The notes under the pieces: generated by a model
Told to the model about the DNA's origin: nothing
Seen by the model: only the letters and a program-made list of their open reading frames with translations
Databases searched by the model: none
From: Acidicapsa dinghuensis
Lineage (GTDB): Bacteria > Acidobacteriota > Terriglobia > Terriglobales > Acidobacteriaceae
Direction: 5' to 3'
Length of the DNA: 64,000 nucleotides
Assembly (NCBI RefSeq): GCF_025685685.1
Contig: NZ_JAGSYH010000001.1
Span: 682,001-746,000 of the forward strand
Program-made: the position numbers and the translations under genes
Part shown: piece after piece, positions 31,992 to 41,125 of the stretch
Layout of the letters: each line of letters starts with the position of its first letter
Numbering within the stretch: the stretch's first letter is position 1

Positions 31992-32171
31992 TTAAAGCTT
32001 CTCGTAAAACTCGCATGCGGAGCACGAGATGTACATTCCGCCGGCGATTTCGCGCTCACGGTCCTTCACGCGCTTTACGATGCGGGTCGGTTTGCCACAC
32101 TTCGGACAATCCGTCGACTTCGACGTGTCCATTGCTTTCTTACGGTCGCCTGTTTTTGCAATCTTGGCCAT
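31992..32171 (-). CDS. small zinc-ribbon protein
   Basis: A 59-residue basic protein with CPKCGKPTRI and ISCSACEFYEKL, a four-Cys zinc ribbon. The N-terminal half is Lys-rich. ATG 32171 is preferred; the frame is open to 32210. It is monocistronic and ends at a strong terminator. I know no function; such small ribbons occur as conserved hypothetical proteins and might bind nucleic acid. Confidence 0.7.
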   Translation of the reverse strand: MAKIAKTGDRKKAMDTSKSTDCPKCGKPTRIVKRVKDREREIAGGMYISCSACEFYEKL

Positions 32172-32546
32172 GGATCCTGATTTCTCTCCTTTGATTTGCT
32201 CTCGGCTCACACCCGATCCGTACGGTCAGGCGGCTTCGACGGCGCGGCCACAGTCTCTCCCGATCCCGAAAAATCATCCGGAACCTGCGCCAATGTACCT
32301 TCTCAAGGGAATTACCGCTGGCAGGAAAAACGGTCGACTCGCTCCCCTCAGTTTACACGAAACCATACTGAAAACCCACTAACGACAGTAGGCAGCGGAT
32401 CAACTTCAAAGCCTCAATTTATGCGGGGCCATCACATCAGACTTACCAACAAGCCAATTTTTGAGCCTCAATCAAGGTCATGCATACGCGACAAATCTTG
32501 AAAGACATGGACCAATAACTTTGGCGCTCTACACCTCTTCGAAAAT
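32172..32546. other. intergenic region without recognised gene
   Basis: A 375-base stretch between the zinc-ribbon gene and the 3' end of the ADOP permease. The short open frame on the plus strand has no ribosome site and a low-complexity product, so I do not call it. No hairpin with T-run was found after the permease gene. Confidence 0.45.
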
Positions 32547-35282
32547 CTATTCGTATCGCAACGCAGCAATGGGGTCGATGCCCGCCGCTCTACGCGCCGG
32601 CATATAAGCGCCGAAGAGTAAACATGCACTGATGACCAACGTAGCGGCGGCCAGCGTAAGCGGATCTGTTGGATTTACGCCATACAAGCCTGCCCTGATG
32701 GCTTGGCTTGCTGCCAGGCTCGCTGGAATGCCAAGCAGAACTCCAATCGCGAGCAGGTAAAAGCTTTCTTTCAGCACCAGCCGAATAAGCATTCCTTTTG
32801 AAGCCCCCAATGCCATTCGAACGCCAAATTCACTCATGCGCCGCACCACGTTGTAGGTCATCACTCCGTAAAGCCCTATGCAGGCCAGGGCGAGCGCGAG
32901 TGCCGCGAAGACAGCAGCCAATTCCGAAATGAAGGCATGCTGATCGATCAGACCATTGAATTGCTCTTCAATCGTTTGCGTTTTCAGAATTGGCAAATTC
33001 GGGTCAATTTCTGCCAGCGCACCACGGACCTCGCCGGTAAGCTGGCTGGGATCGCCGTCGGTTCTGACCTGCAGCCAGTACGCATACTGGTCTTCGCCGG
33101 AAAGCTGTGTCGTGGCTAGATAGGCAAAAGCCTCCGGCTTTTCCGCTGGATCTCTATGCTTGGAATCGCGCACGATTCCTACGATATGCCAGACACCTGG
33201 AGCCTCTGGATCAGCGATTGTGAAAGTATGTCCAATTGCATCGCGGTTCGGGAAGTAACGATCTGCGAATGTTTGGTTCACCACAGCGGCCTTGGGTGCA
33301 TTGGCACTGTCGAGTGATTGAATCGTCCGGCCGCGAAGCAGCGGAATGCCAAGTGTCTCAAAGTAGCCTGTGGATACGCGGTTAAGCAGCGTACTGATAT
33401 TTTCATTGGGCGGCGTAGGCCGGCCATCCAAATCAATCGGCGATCCCCAGGTGCCGTACTGTAACGGCGGCGAGCCGGCTAAACTCGCGGAACGTACCCC
33501 GGGAAGTGCATCGATCCGATTGAGAATGCGGTCATACAGTGCATTCAGCCGCTCGGGCTGATAACCAGCAAATTTAGGATTCGTGTTGACGAGAAGTACA
33601 TGGCTGCGATCCATCCCTATGTCTTTCCCACGCAGGTTCTGTAGGGTTCGTAACAGCAGCCCTGCAAGTGTAAGCAGTACAACCGAGAGAGTTACCTGTG
33701 TGACAATCAGTGCCTTTGGAAGTATTCGGTGCGACCGTGCAGCCCCGCCTCCTGCGGTTCGGGCGCTTGCAGTCAGGACTCCCGACATGTCGGTTCGCGA
33801 ACCACGTATGCCGGGTGCAATCCCAAATAAAATCGCTGTCACAACACAAATCGCAAGCGTGAACAGAAGCACTCGCGCATCCGGCGTTGCAGAAAACGCC
33901 GTATATGCAGCTCCGCCATCGATAAAGTGAATAATCGCGCGCGTGGACCAGAAAGCAACGGCCAGCCCTAGCGTACCGCCGACAAGCGCTAGCATCAGCG
34001 CCTCAATCAAAATCTGACGCACAATTCGACCTCGGCTCGACCCCAGTGCCAGCCGTGCACAGAACTCGCGTTCGCGTGACGCCGCCTTAGCCAGCAGCAG
34101 ATTTGCGAGATTAGCGCATGCGATTAAAAGCACAACGCCGACCATGGTCATCAGTACCATCAAGGGCACCTGATAAGTCTGCCGTACATCGGAGAGACCC
34201 GCTCCACCGGGCAGCAGTGGAATGAATGTGCCGCTGATCTGTTTCTGTCTTCGCCCGGAAATTTGCGCTCCCTCCCGCTCGGTCAGAAAACGCTGGAACT
34301 CGACGGTTGCCCACGATTGAGCCTCCGCAACGGAGACGTTCGGCTTTCGGCGCGCCATGATATCGATCCAGAACAACCCACCAAGCTTCATCAGAGAGGG
34401 GCGCATCATCACCTGTGGCTGCATCGTAATAGGCAGCCACAAGTCGGGTGTCACCTCGCTCAATGTCACGCCATAAAATGACGGTGGCGTCACTCCAACG
34501 ATCATGAACGACGTGTTATTAATTGTGAGCACGCGCCCAATAACATTCGAATCCGCTGAAAGATTTTCCTGCCAATAGTGATAGCTGATGACTACAACGG
34601 GATTGGCTCCCTCAACCGCTGTATCCTCCGCAGTTAACACACGCCCCATCAGAGGCTGTACTCCCAGCACGCTGAAAAATGATCCCGAAACAAGATGACT
34701 GATCGCCTGCGTTGCTGGCCCCTGAGCTCCCGAACCCGCGCGTACACTCACCTGATTCGTAAAGCTTGCAAACGCGCAGATTCCATCCAGCGCCTTTTGG
34801 TTGCCGGAGATTCGTCGATAGAAATCGTACGGAAAGATGTCATACGGACCGGGACTGGAGGATGCCATAATTCCCGCATCGCTTCCATCACCGAATGAAA
34901 CAAGCATCTTCGGATTGTGAACCGGCAACTGCTTCAACAGCAAATCATCGATCACCGTAAAAATGGCGGTGTTCGCCCCGATTCCCAACGCAAGCGAGAG
35001 AATCGCCACAATGGACAATCCCGGAGAGCGCATGATCTGACGCAGGCCGTAGTGGACGTCCTGCACAATCGATTCAAGCCAGAGTGTTCCCCTGCTCGTC
35101 CTGCACTCCTCTTTGATCTGATCGATGCCGCCGAACTCCAGACGCGTGAGTCTGCGGGCTTCTCTCCGCGTGACACCGGAGCGCACCTTATCAGCCACTT
35201 GTGATTCGAAGTGGAATCGCAGTTCTTTATCGAGATCGATCTCCATGCGCCTGCGTGCAAACAGTCTTCGAAGCCAACTCAT
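32547..35282 (-). CDS. ADOP-type orphan ABC permease (MacB/FtsX fold)
   Basis: A 911-residue acidobacterial duplicated orphan permease. A soluble leader of about 80 residues (DKELRFHFESQVADKVRSG, the permease prefix) precedes the first span LSIVAILSLALGIGANTAIF. A MacB-type periplasmic domain, a three-span FtsX block near residues 375-500, a second periplasmic domain and a final FtsX block (about 790-905) ending PARRAAGIDPIAALR follow. No ATPase gene is adjacent, hence orphan. The ATG overlaps the PadR stop by four bases, so it is coupled to that regulator. The substrate is unknown; efflux or envelope roles are common guesses. Confidence 0.95.
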   Translation of the reverse strand: MSWLRRLFARRRMEIDLDKELRFHFESQVADKVRSGVTRREARRLTRLEFGGIDQIKEECRTSRGTLWLESIVQDVHYGLRQIMRSPGLSIVAILSLALGIGANTAIFTVIDDLLLKQLPVHNPKMLVSFGDGSDAGIMASSSPGPYDIFPYDFYRRISGNQKALDGICAFASFTNQVSVRAGSGAQGPATQAISHLVSGSFFSVLGVQPLMGRVLTAEDTAVEGANPVVVISYHYWQENLSADSNVIGRVLTINNTSFMIVGVTPPSFYGVTLSEVTPDLWLPITMQPQVMMRPSLMKLGGLFWIDIMARRKPNVSVAEAQSWATVEFQRFLTEREGAQISGRRQKQISGTFIPLLPGGAGLSDVRQTYQVPLMVLMTMVGVVLLIACANLANLLLAKAASREREFCARLALGSSRGRIVRQILIEALMLALVGGTLGLAVAFWSTRAIIHFIDGGAAYTAFSATPDARVLLFTLAICVVTAILFGIAPGIRGSRTDMSGVLTASARTAGGGAARSHRILPKALIVTQVTLSVVLLTLAGLLLRTLQNLRGKDIGMDRSHVLLVNTNPKFAGYQPERLNALYDRILNRIDALPGVRSASLAGSPPLQYGTWGSPIDLDGRPTPPNENISTLLNRVSTGYFETLGIPLLRGRTIQSLDSANAPKAAVVNQTFADRYFPNRDAIGHTFTIADPEAPGVWHIVGIVRDSKHRDPAEKPEAFAYLATTQLSGEDQYAYWLQVRTDGDPSQLTGEVRGALAEIDPNLPILKTQTIEEQFNGLIDQHAFISELAAVFAALALALACIGLYGVMTYNVVRRMSEFGVRMALGASKGMLIRLVLKESFYLLAIGVLLGIPASLAASQAIRAGLYGVNPTDPLTLAAATLVISACLLFGAYMPARRAAGIDPIAALRYE

Positions 35283-35629
35283 GAGAGTCCCTCCAGGGTT
35301 CCTTTGAGAATGAGGCCTACCACCTCGGTAAGGCGTTTCCAGTTCTCCGTCTCGGTTTTCAGGTGGGCTCGGCCTTTGACGGTGAGCTCATAAAACTTGG
35401 CTTCACGTCCGGTCTCGGAGGGCTGCCAATTGGAACTGAGCAGTTTCTTGTATTCGAGACGATGCAGAGCGGGATAGAGCGATCCCTGCTGCACCTGCAA
35501 CGCTTCGCGAGACATCTGTTGAATCCTTTGGGCGATGGCGTAGCCGTGGATGGGGCCTAGCGCAACAATCCTCATGATCAGGAGATCGAGAGTGCCTTGC
35601 GGGAGATCGAAGCGATTTTCAGTCGTCAT
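35279..35629 (-). CDS. PadR family transcriptional regulator
   Basis: A 116-residue winged-helix regulator with the PadR signature LDLLIMRIVALGPIHGYAIA and the wing QVQQGSLYPALHRLEYKKLL. It is translationally coupled to the ADOP permease, the standard acidobacterial pairing. A 30-base palindrome sits within its probable promoter, so autoregulation of the two-gene operon is likely. The leader is very short. Confidence 0.94.
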   Translation of the reverse strand: MTTENRFDLPQGTLDLLIMRIVALGPIHGYAIAQRIQQMSREALQVQQGSLYPALHRLEYKKLLSSNWQPSETGREAKFYELTVKGRAHLKTETENWKRLTEVVGLILKGTLEGLS

Positions 35630-35637
35630 ACCTTTGG

Positions 35638-35672
35638 CTTCTACATATATGCCTGGATATGTAGAAGGTCAA
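35638..35672 (-). promoter_or_regulatory. PadR promoter with embedded perfect palindrome
   Basis: On the minus strand TTGACC (plus 35667-35672) and TATATG (35644-35649) have a 17-base spacer. CTTCTACATAT at 35638-35648 and ATATGTAGAAG at 35657-35667 are perfect 11-bp inverted arms with an 8-base spacer, covering the -10 box and most of the spacer. Confidence 0.8.
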
Positions 35673-35944
35673 GGCATATTTGAGTTTTTTGCTACTGCCG
35701 ATCGACATGCAACGACGGGCCATGCAATTCTCACCGCGTAAGAAATACACGATGATGTAGACAATACCTGCCTGAAAATCCTCCCAAATCATCGTCCATG
35801 AGTCTTTCTGGAATTAACTCCCACTCCTCCATTCCTTTGCGGAACGAACGCCCAAGATTCTCGTTTTGGCACCGTAGTTGCAAAAGTGAGGCGACCGCGT
35901 TGGGGCATTTGGACGCGGGAGTGTGTATCCATGGAGGACTCCGA
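35673..35944. other. intergenic region before the secreted protein gene
   Basis: No gene is supported. A GGAGG ribosome site lies near 35933-35937 for the gene at 35945. I see no clear promoter boxes. Confidence 0.4.
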
Positions 35945-36826
35945 ATGAAGGCAAATACAGCTCTACTTAAAGCTCTTTTCGTCCTTGCCAGCGCTCCACT
36001 CTGGGCGCAGCAGGCACCCCCGACCAGTCCACAAACCACACCAGCCACCCCACAAAGCCCGTCCTCTCAGAGCCCTTCAGCACCTGAAAATCCTGCCACG
36101 CAAAGTCCCGCGCCACAAGCCGCAGAAGCACCTGCCGCACCGCTCAGCGCAGTAAGCGGTGAGCTAGTCAGCAAGCTTGACTCCAGCACTGCAAAAGCTG
36201 GGGATGACGTCGTGATTCAAACCAAGTCGTCTGTGAAAACCGCAGACGGAACTGAGATTCCAAAAGGTTCCAAGCTCAAGGGACATATAATCGGAGTTCA
36301 GGCCAGCCAGTCGGGTACAAACTCTCAGGTCGCTCTAAAGTTCGATCAGATCGAGTTAAAAGGCGGCCAGACGCTGCCCATTCAGTCGCAGATTCAGTCC
36401 ATCTCCCCGGCAGGGAGCGCGGATGCCTCTGGAGGGCCCTCCGCCGCAGCAAGCTCACGCATGGCTGGACCTGGTAACAGCTCGGCAGCCGGCCCCTCCA
36501 GCGCGGGTGTCGCTCCCAATAGAAGCTCAGCCGGAATGGGCACCTCACCCCAGAGCGGAGCGACCCCGAATGCGGGCGGTGCGACAGGCAGCGCTCCAAC
36601 CACAGCCGGCGCACCACCAGCCGGAACCGTAATCGCTAAATCCGGTCAAATTGCCATCGCGACCACTGCGGTTCCGGGCGTCCTCCTGGCAAATAATGCT
36701 CCTGGAGAACAGGATCCAAGAATGGCCCGGGTCTCTACGGTTCTGCTCGGCGCTAAGAAAGACATCCAGCTGGATGGCGGCACAGAGATGGTCGTAGGAA
36801 TCGCTCCGGCCTCAGGAACGCGCTAA
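35945..36826 (+). CDS. secreted Pro/Gln/Ser-rich protein, unknown
   Basis: A 293-residue protein with a signal peptide ending near SAPLWAQ. A Pro/Gln/Ser/Ala-rich low-complexity segment (about residues 23-75) leads to a compact domain (about 78-160) containing VSKLDSSTAKAGDDVVIQ and GSKLKGHIIGVQ, then a Gly/Ser/Ala-rich linker and a final folded segment. The arrangement suggests a cell-wall- or matrix-spanning envelope protein. ATG 35945 has GGAGG upstream. No family recognised. Confidence 0.8.
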   Translation: MKANTALLKALFVLASAPLWAQQAPPTSPQTTPATPQSPSSQSPSAPENPATQSPAPQAAEAPAAPLSAVSGELVSKLDSSTAKAGDDVVIQTKSSVKTADGTEIPKGSKLKGHIIGVQASQSGTNSQVALKFDQIELKGGQTLPIQSQIQSISPAGSADASGGPSAAASSRMAGPGNSSAAGPSSAGVAPNRSSAGMGTSPQSGATPNAGGATGSAPTTAGAPPAGTVIAKSGQIAIATTAVPGVLLANNAPGEQDPRMARVSTVLLGAKKDIQLDGGTEMVVGIAPASGTR

Positions 36827-37083
36827 ATAGAAGTGAATCACTGTCGAGAAAGCAAGGGGGCTTTCAGCTCCCTTGCTGAAGCTTCTGCACAGCATCGTTT
36901 GCGTACAATTAAGCTTCGTTCCTGCACAATGGAGTGGTGACTGCGGCTGACTTTCAACTTATCGGCTGAAGGTCAAAACCGTTAATATTATTCCATTAGC
37001 ATTTCAGTAAACATTATCGAATCCGACAATGCCAGGAAAAATAATTAACCCCTCCTCGGAAATTATCCCCTCACAACGAGGAA
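36827..37083. other. intergenic region with a stem-loop
   Basis: AGCAAGGG at 36851-36858 pairs with CCCTTGCT at 36870-36877, a possible weak terminator of the secreted protein gene (no T-run). The remainder to 37083 is AT-richer and contains the left copy of an 18-base direct repeat. Confidence 0.45.
37041..37058. repeat. left copy of an 18-base direct repeat
   Basis: This 18-mer beginning ATAATTAA matches 37359-37376 at 17 of 18 positions. The two copies bracket the small membrane ORF. Confidence 0.6.
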
Positions 37084-37332
37084 TTAAATATCTTGCGACT
37101 CACCTATATCAATCCGCTCGGACCGATCAGTAGAACGCTTTGCGCGCCACTCGGATACTTCAATCACGAGCAACCACACCGTAGAGATCAGGAGTAACAC
37201 CGAGATCGTTGTTCCGAGACCCGGCCTGTGAACACGCTCCCGCATAAAAAAAACGACGAAGAGAGCTACAGCACAAAGAGCTAGAAACGCACGCAGAATG
37301 ATCTTTCCCATGATCCGCCCAAGGTTTGCCAT
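37084..37332 (-). CDS. possible small two-span membrane protein
   Basis: An 82-residue frame with two clear hydrophobic helices (about residues 10-29 and 40-60) and a charged tail rich in Arg, Ser and Asp. No ribosome site precedes the ATG (an A-rich run does), and I recognise no family. The topology makes it plausible. It is bracketed by an 18-base direct repeat. Confidence 0.42.
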   Translation of the reverse strand: MANLGRIMGKIILRAFLALCAVALFVVFFMRERVHRPGLGTTISVLLLISTVWLLVIEVSEWRAKRSTDRSERIDIGESQDI

Positions 37333-37358
37333 ATTTTTTTTCTACATGTCTTCAAGGG

Positions 37359-37376
37359 ATAATTACCCCCTCCTCG
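37359..37376. repeat. right copy of the 18-base direct repeat
   Basis: Matches 37041-37058 at 17 of 18 positions. It also carries AGGGATAATT (37355-37364), nearly the reverse complement of AATTATCCCC at 37061-37070. Confidence 0.6.
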
Positions 37377-37401
37377 CCAACAATTCATTTATTTTCAGCA
37401 A

Positions 37402-38817
37402 TTACCTTGACGAAGGCTGAGCCTGCGACGAGTAAAAGTTGGATTGCGGCTTGGTATCTCCAGGCTTCGTATCCCCCGGATAGTCCGGGCGCGGCTTATC
37501 GGTAGGCTTGGCATCATCTTTCGATTTGGAATCTGGCTTTGCGTCAGAACCAGATTTCGTATCGGAACTTGGCTTCGCTGCCGAATCAGAATTCGTCGTC
37601 GAGCTTGAAGACTGCGCCGGCTGCTTTTTCTCCGGATGAGCATCCACCGTATGCGCCGGATCGTTCGTTGTGTCTTTCGGGAAGATCACCGGCTTCATCG
37701 GCCCTTCGCGGTTCATGGTGCCGGGCGTATTCGAGTCCTTGTCATCTGGCAGTTTTTCGCCCGGCGCACGCAGCGTCGGCGGAGGTGCTGGAGCCTGTGT
37801 ATCGGCATTGCGATGCACATCCCCAAGCTCGATCGTGTGCTGCTGCGTTGCTGCCGCCAGCACAGGTCTGCCGTCGGTAGTCATCAGGCCCTCAACCTCA
37901 TCCTTTGTGTAGATCTCGAGCGGCTGGCCCGTCCGGGCAATCTCCACGCGAATCACACGGTTCCCGTTGATGCGCACAAACGTCACGTCCTCTGGCGGAT
38001 GGCCGTAGATCCACTCCTCAAACGGCGTCTGGCCTTCGATCTCGCGTGACTTGTCATCCGGATGCCCCAGCGCATACAGCACCATGTCGGTGTTCATGCC
38101 CACCATCACATGGTGATCGAGAATCGCCTTCTTCAACTGCGGCGGCAGCGTGTCGGTATACGCCTGCACCGGCGTCTTCATATCAAACGAGATCAGCGGA
38201 GACAGCAGAGCTTTCACCTGAGCCGGCGTCACCTCAGGCACGTATTTATGGAAGACTAGCGTGACACGTGTACCAGTCGGCTCCGTACCATCATCCTGGA
38301 CGATGGGATTGGTCGCACCCGATCCGCCCACGCCAATCTCGACGTGGCGTAGAAATTCATGTTTCCGGTCAGGACCGTCATTCATGTCGAAGACGATCTT
38401 CTCTTTTTCGATTCGTATGTTCGAGATCACAATACGGCCGCCGGGCTTCACTGAAAGGCCCTGCTCGTTCACCTGATTCACATACGGCATGCCCGCCGGG
38501 CTAAGTTTGCCGTTGGCCTCAAGAGTCAACCCCTTTTTGCCGCGCGGTAATGGGCGCATGGCAAAGCCCTGCTCGGCAGTCAGTACGCGAAGAATATCCT
38601 GGTGTCCGCGCGCATCGATTGGCTGAGCCGAGAGATTGACCTTCGTTGGCTCAATCTGCGCATAGCGGCGATCAATCGCAATGCCGCCTTGCTGCTGCGT
38701 ATTCACAATAATGATTTGCTTCTGTGCAAAGGCGGTATTGTCGTGGTTCGGCAATGGAGCCACGACGCCGCAGAGAATAATGAGAGGAAGTGTCGGAAAC
38801 CGCTTGCGGCGCGCCAT
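37402..38817 (-). CDS. secreted protein with BamE-like segment and charged low-complexity tail
   Basis: A 471-residue protein with a signal peptide ending near NTAFAQ. The first half contains repeated hydrophilic strands; VGMNTDMVLYALGHPDDKS ... EEWIYG (about residues 234-265) resembles the SmpA/BamE module, where GM-x5-L-x3-G-x-P is typical, but this is a weak match by eye. From about residue 335 the chain is Pro/Ser/Lys/Asp-rich without folded character. Function unknown; an envelope location is likely. Confidence 0.8.
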   Translation of the reverse strand: MARRKRFPTLPLIILCGVVAPLPNHDNTAFAQKQIIIVNTQQQGGIAIDRRYAQIEPTKVNLSAQPIDARGHQDILRVLTAEQGFAMRPLPRGKKGLTLEANGKLSPAGMPYVNQVNEQGLSVKPGGRIVISNIRIEKEKIVFDMNDGPDRKHEFLRHVEIGVGGSGATNPIVQDDGTEPTGTRVTLVFHKYVPEVTPAQVKALLSPLISFDMKTPVQAYTDTLPPQLKKAILDHHVMVGMNTDMVLYALGHPDDKSREIEGQTPFEEWIYGHPPEDVTFVRINGNRVIRVEIARTGQPLEIYTKDEVEGLMTTDGRPVLAAATQQHTIELGDVHRNADTQAPAPPPTLRAPGEKLPDDKDSNTPGTMNREGPMKPVIFPKDTTNDPAHTVDAHPEKKQPAQSSSSTTNSDSAAKPSSDTKSGSDAKPDSKSKDDAKPTDKPRPDYPGDTKPGDTKPQSNFYSSQAQPSSR

Positions 38818-38934
38818 GCCAGGCCTCCAAGCGCGTGAGCAGAGAACTCACACCTTGCGCCACAGCGTAACGCCGATGGATGACAGGAAGCAAGAGCCGG
38901 TAGAGTCAAATAGACCTGACCACTCCCAAAATAC

Positions 38935-40116
38935 TTACGGTTTTTGAATAGAATCTGGCAAGGAATCAGGGGCTTGAGGGGAAATTGGCGTTTGCGCCGG
39001 AGGCGGCGCGGCTGCTGGAAGAATCTGTACCAGTGGTTGTATCGGCGGTTCCGTGGGTCCCATCACAGCCTCATGCTGCCGGCGCGCCGCGGAATCAATA
39101 TCGACCGGAAATCCGCCGGGTTCCAGCACCGGCGCGTTGTGTTCGAAGCTGAGATCGCGCGTGAGACGATAGACGACCGGTAAAGCAACCAGCAGCACAA
39201 CAAAAGCGAACCAGCTTCCGTCCAGACCAAAGCTGCCGCCACTCAGGCTGACGCTTGCCGTGGGGATACCCTGCAGCACAGGCGAATGCGTACTGATTCC
39301 TCGCACCGGCAAACCGAATAGAAGCGCCCGGGAAGCATCCCAGCCAAACTGGGTACCCCAGGCAAGCCATAACGCTCGCGTACGCAAATACGACATGGAA
39401 AGCAACAGTCCAATCGCAATGCAAACCGCCATGCTTGCCCGGCCAGCTCCCGGCAAAGAAGCATAGAGAATGCCGTAGAGCACCGAGAGCATCAGCGTAG
39501 CAGGCAGTTCCCCGATAGAACGAATCGCCGCCTGAAATGGATACCCGCGAAAAGCGACCTGAACCGTCAGCGTGCCAAGAAGGAAATACGCCGCGTCCGC
39601 AAGAAGCCATTCGAAACCCAAACGGCTAAAGCTGGTGTGAATGACAATGCCGCCGAAGAACACAAGCGGCAATACGCAGATGATGGCAATCGCCCACCCG
39701 ACAGCTACACCCAGGCCAAGCTCGCCAAGCCAGCCTTTGCGAAACCCCAATCCTTGCTGGCTGATTGGGTGAAGCTGCTGGTCAAGTGAAAACCCCAGCC
39801 CGGCAAAGCCGAAGATCAGCAAGAAGGCAAACATGGCCTGTTCGACCAGAGGTACCCAATCCTCTGAAACCAGCCCACGCGCACCGTGCCGTGCAAGCAA
39901 ACGAGCAAGAAAGAAAAACAGGACGGCAAAAATGAAATGGCCGAATTGCCGGATTGCTTTTGCATTGCGCGACTGCTGCACAGAAGGAGCCGGAAACACC
40001 AGTGGCGCCATCGCTGGAGGCGCAGCCTGAAACGGAGGAGGCGTAGAGGGAGCACTTTGCGGCGCAGCAAAAGGCGGCGGCACAGATCCGCTTCCGCCAG
40101 CGGACTCAGTCGTCAT
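38935..40116 (-). CDS. CPBP-family-like membrane protein with degenerate active site
   Basis: A 393-residue protein: a Pro/Ala-rich leader, about eight spans and a Pro-rich tail. The spans follow the CPBP (CAAX protease/bacteriocin-processing) pattern: VAFRGYPFQAAIRSIG, LYGILYASLPGAG and WGTQFGWDASRALLFGLPVRG. Family catalytic residues are replaced: the EE before xxFRGY is VQ, the His of motif 2 is Tyr, and the HxxxN of motif 3 reads QxxxD. It is probably not a protease. Neighbours give no hint of its role. Confidence 0.78.
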   Translation of the reverse strand: MTTESAGGSGSVPPPFAAPQSAPSTPPPFQAAPPAMAPLVFPAPSVQQSRNAKAIRQFGHFIFAVLFFFLARLLARHGARGLVSEDWVPLVEQAMFAFLLIFGFAGLGFSLDQQLHPISQQGLGFRKGWLGELGLGVAVGWAIAIICVLPLVFFGGIVIHTSFSRLGFEWLLADAAYFLLGTLTVQVAFRGYPFQAAIRSIGELPATLMLSVLYGILYASLPGAGRASMAVCIAIGLLLSMSYLRTRALWLAWGTQFGWDASRALLFGLPVRGISTHSPVLQGIPTASVSLSGGSFGLDGSWFAFVVLLVALPVVYRLTRDLSFEHNAPVLEPGGFPVDIDSAARRQHEAVMGPTEPPIQPLVQILPAAAPPPAQTPISPQAPDSLPDSIQKP

Positions 40117-40158
40117 GCTCGTCTCCCCGCTTTGCAGGTTGGCAGGCTCCCGGCATGC

Positions 40159-41004
40159 TTAGACTTCCGTATAAAACTGGGCTATATTGCGGAACTTGTT
40201 TCGCCGCTGCACCAGGCGCTCTTGTTCTGGCATGGCAAGCAACTGCTCGACGTGATACAGCAAGCAGGAATCAAGCGACTCAAAGGCTGCATCCCGATCT
40301 TCGTGTGCGCCTACTGAAGGCTCGGGAACTATGTCATCGACGCAACCCAGTTCCTTTACTTCCTGCGCGGTAATGCGCATCGCTTCGGCTGCGCGTTCTT
40401 TGTGCGCCGCATCGCGCCACATAATGGCGGCGCAGGCTTCAGGAGTAATTACGAAGTAGAGCGCGTTCTCGAGAATCAAGACGCGATCAGCCAAGGCCAG
40501 CGCCAGCGCTCCGCCGGAGCCGCCTTCGCCGGAGATGATGGCGATCGTAGGCACATGCAACTTGGCCATTTCGATCAGGTTGCGCGCAATTGCTTCCGCC
40601 TGACCGCGCTCCTCCGCGCCAAGGCCGGGAAATGCCCCGGGCAAATCAATGAAAGTGATGATGGGCCGGTTGAACTTCTCGGCAATCTTCATCGCGCGCA
40701 ACGCCTTGCGATAACCCTCGGGATTTGGCATGCCGAAGTTGCGCCGTACACGCTCCTTGGTGGTGCCGCCCTTGCGGTTGCCGATCACCAACACCTCGTG
40801 ACCGTGAAACCGTGCCATGCCGCAGGCTACAGCTTCATCGTCTGCAAAGGCGCGGTCGCCATGAATCTCGCTGAAGTCGGTAAAGAGACGTTCGATGAAG
40901 TCCATTGGATAAGGCCGCTTTGGGTGCCTGGCGCGCTCAACTTTGGTCCACGCCGGCGTTCCCGGCTGACCCTGAGGGGAACTGCTATGGGTCGTTTCGC
41001 TCAT
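40159..41004 (-). CDS. accA: acetyl-CoA carboxylase carboxyltransferase subunit alpha
   Basis: With AccD it transfers CO2 from carboxybiotin to acetyl-CoA for fatty acid synthesis. The 281-residue protein is shorter than the E. coli chain (about 319) because the N-terminal coiled region is reduced to about 15 residues before WTKVERARHPKRP. Core motifs IGNRKGGTTKERVRRNFGMP, DLPGAFPGLGAEERGQ and ISGEGGSGGALAL (CoA/oxyanion sites) are intact. No accD is next to it. Confidence 0.96.
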   Translation of the reverse strand: MSETTHSSSPQGQPGTPAWTKVERARHPKRPYPMDFIERLFTDFSEIHGDRAFADDEAVACGMARFHGHEVLVIGNRKGGTTKERVRRNFGMPNPEGYRKALRAMKIAEKFNRPIITFIDLPGAFPGLGAEERGQAEAIARNLIEMAKLHVPTIAIISGEGGSGGALALALADRVLILENALYFVITPEACAAIMWRDAAHKERAAEAMRITAQEVKELGCVDDIVPEPSVGAHEDRDAAFESLDSCLLYHVEQLLAMPEQERLVQRRNKFRNIAQFYTEV

Positions 41005-41125
41005 GAAGTTTCAATAATGCCTGTGGCCGCAACGCTGTAACGGTCCTTATCGATTCTACGGGGCTGAGGCCAAAGCGACAAATGATTGCAAAAATATACC
41101 TTACCGGTCGCACCATGAAACATAT

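Noticed and set aside
32196..32501. 101-residue plus-strand ORF in the gap before the ADOP gene
   Set aside because: No ribosome site, low-complexity polar product and overlap with the promoter region of the zinc-ribbon gene.
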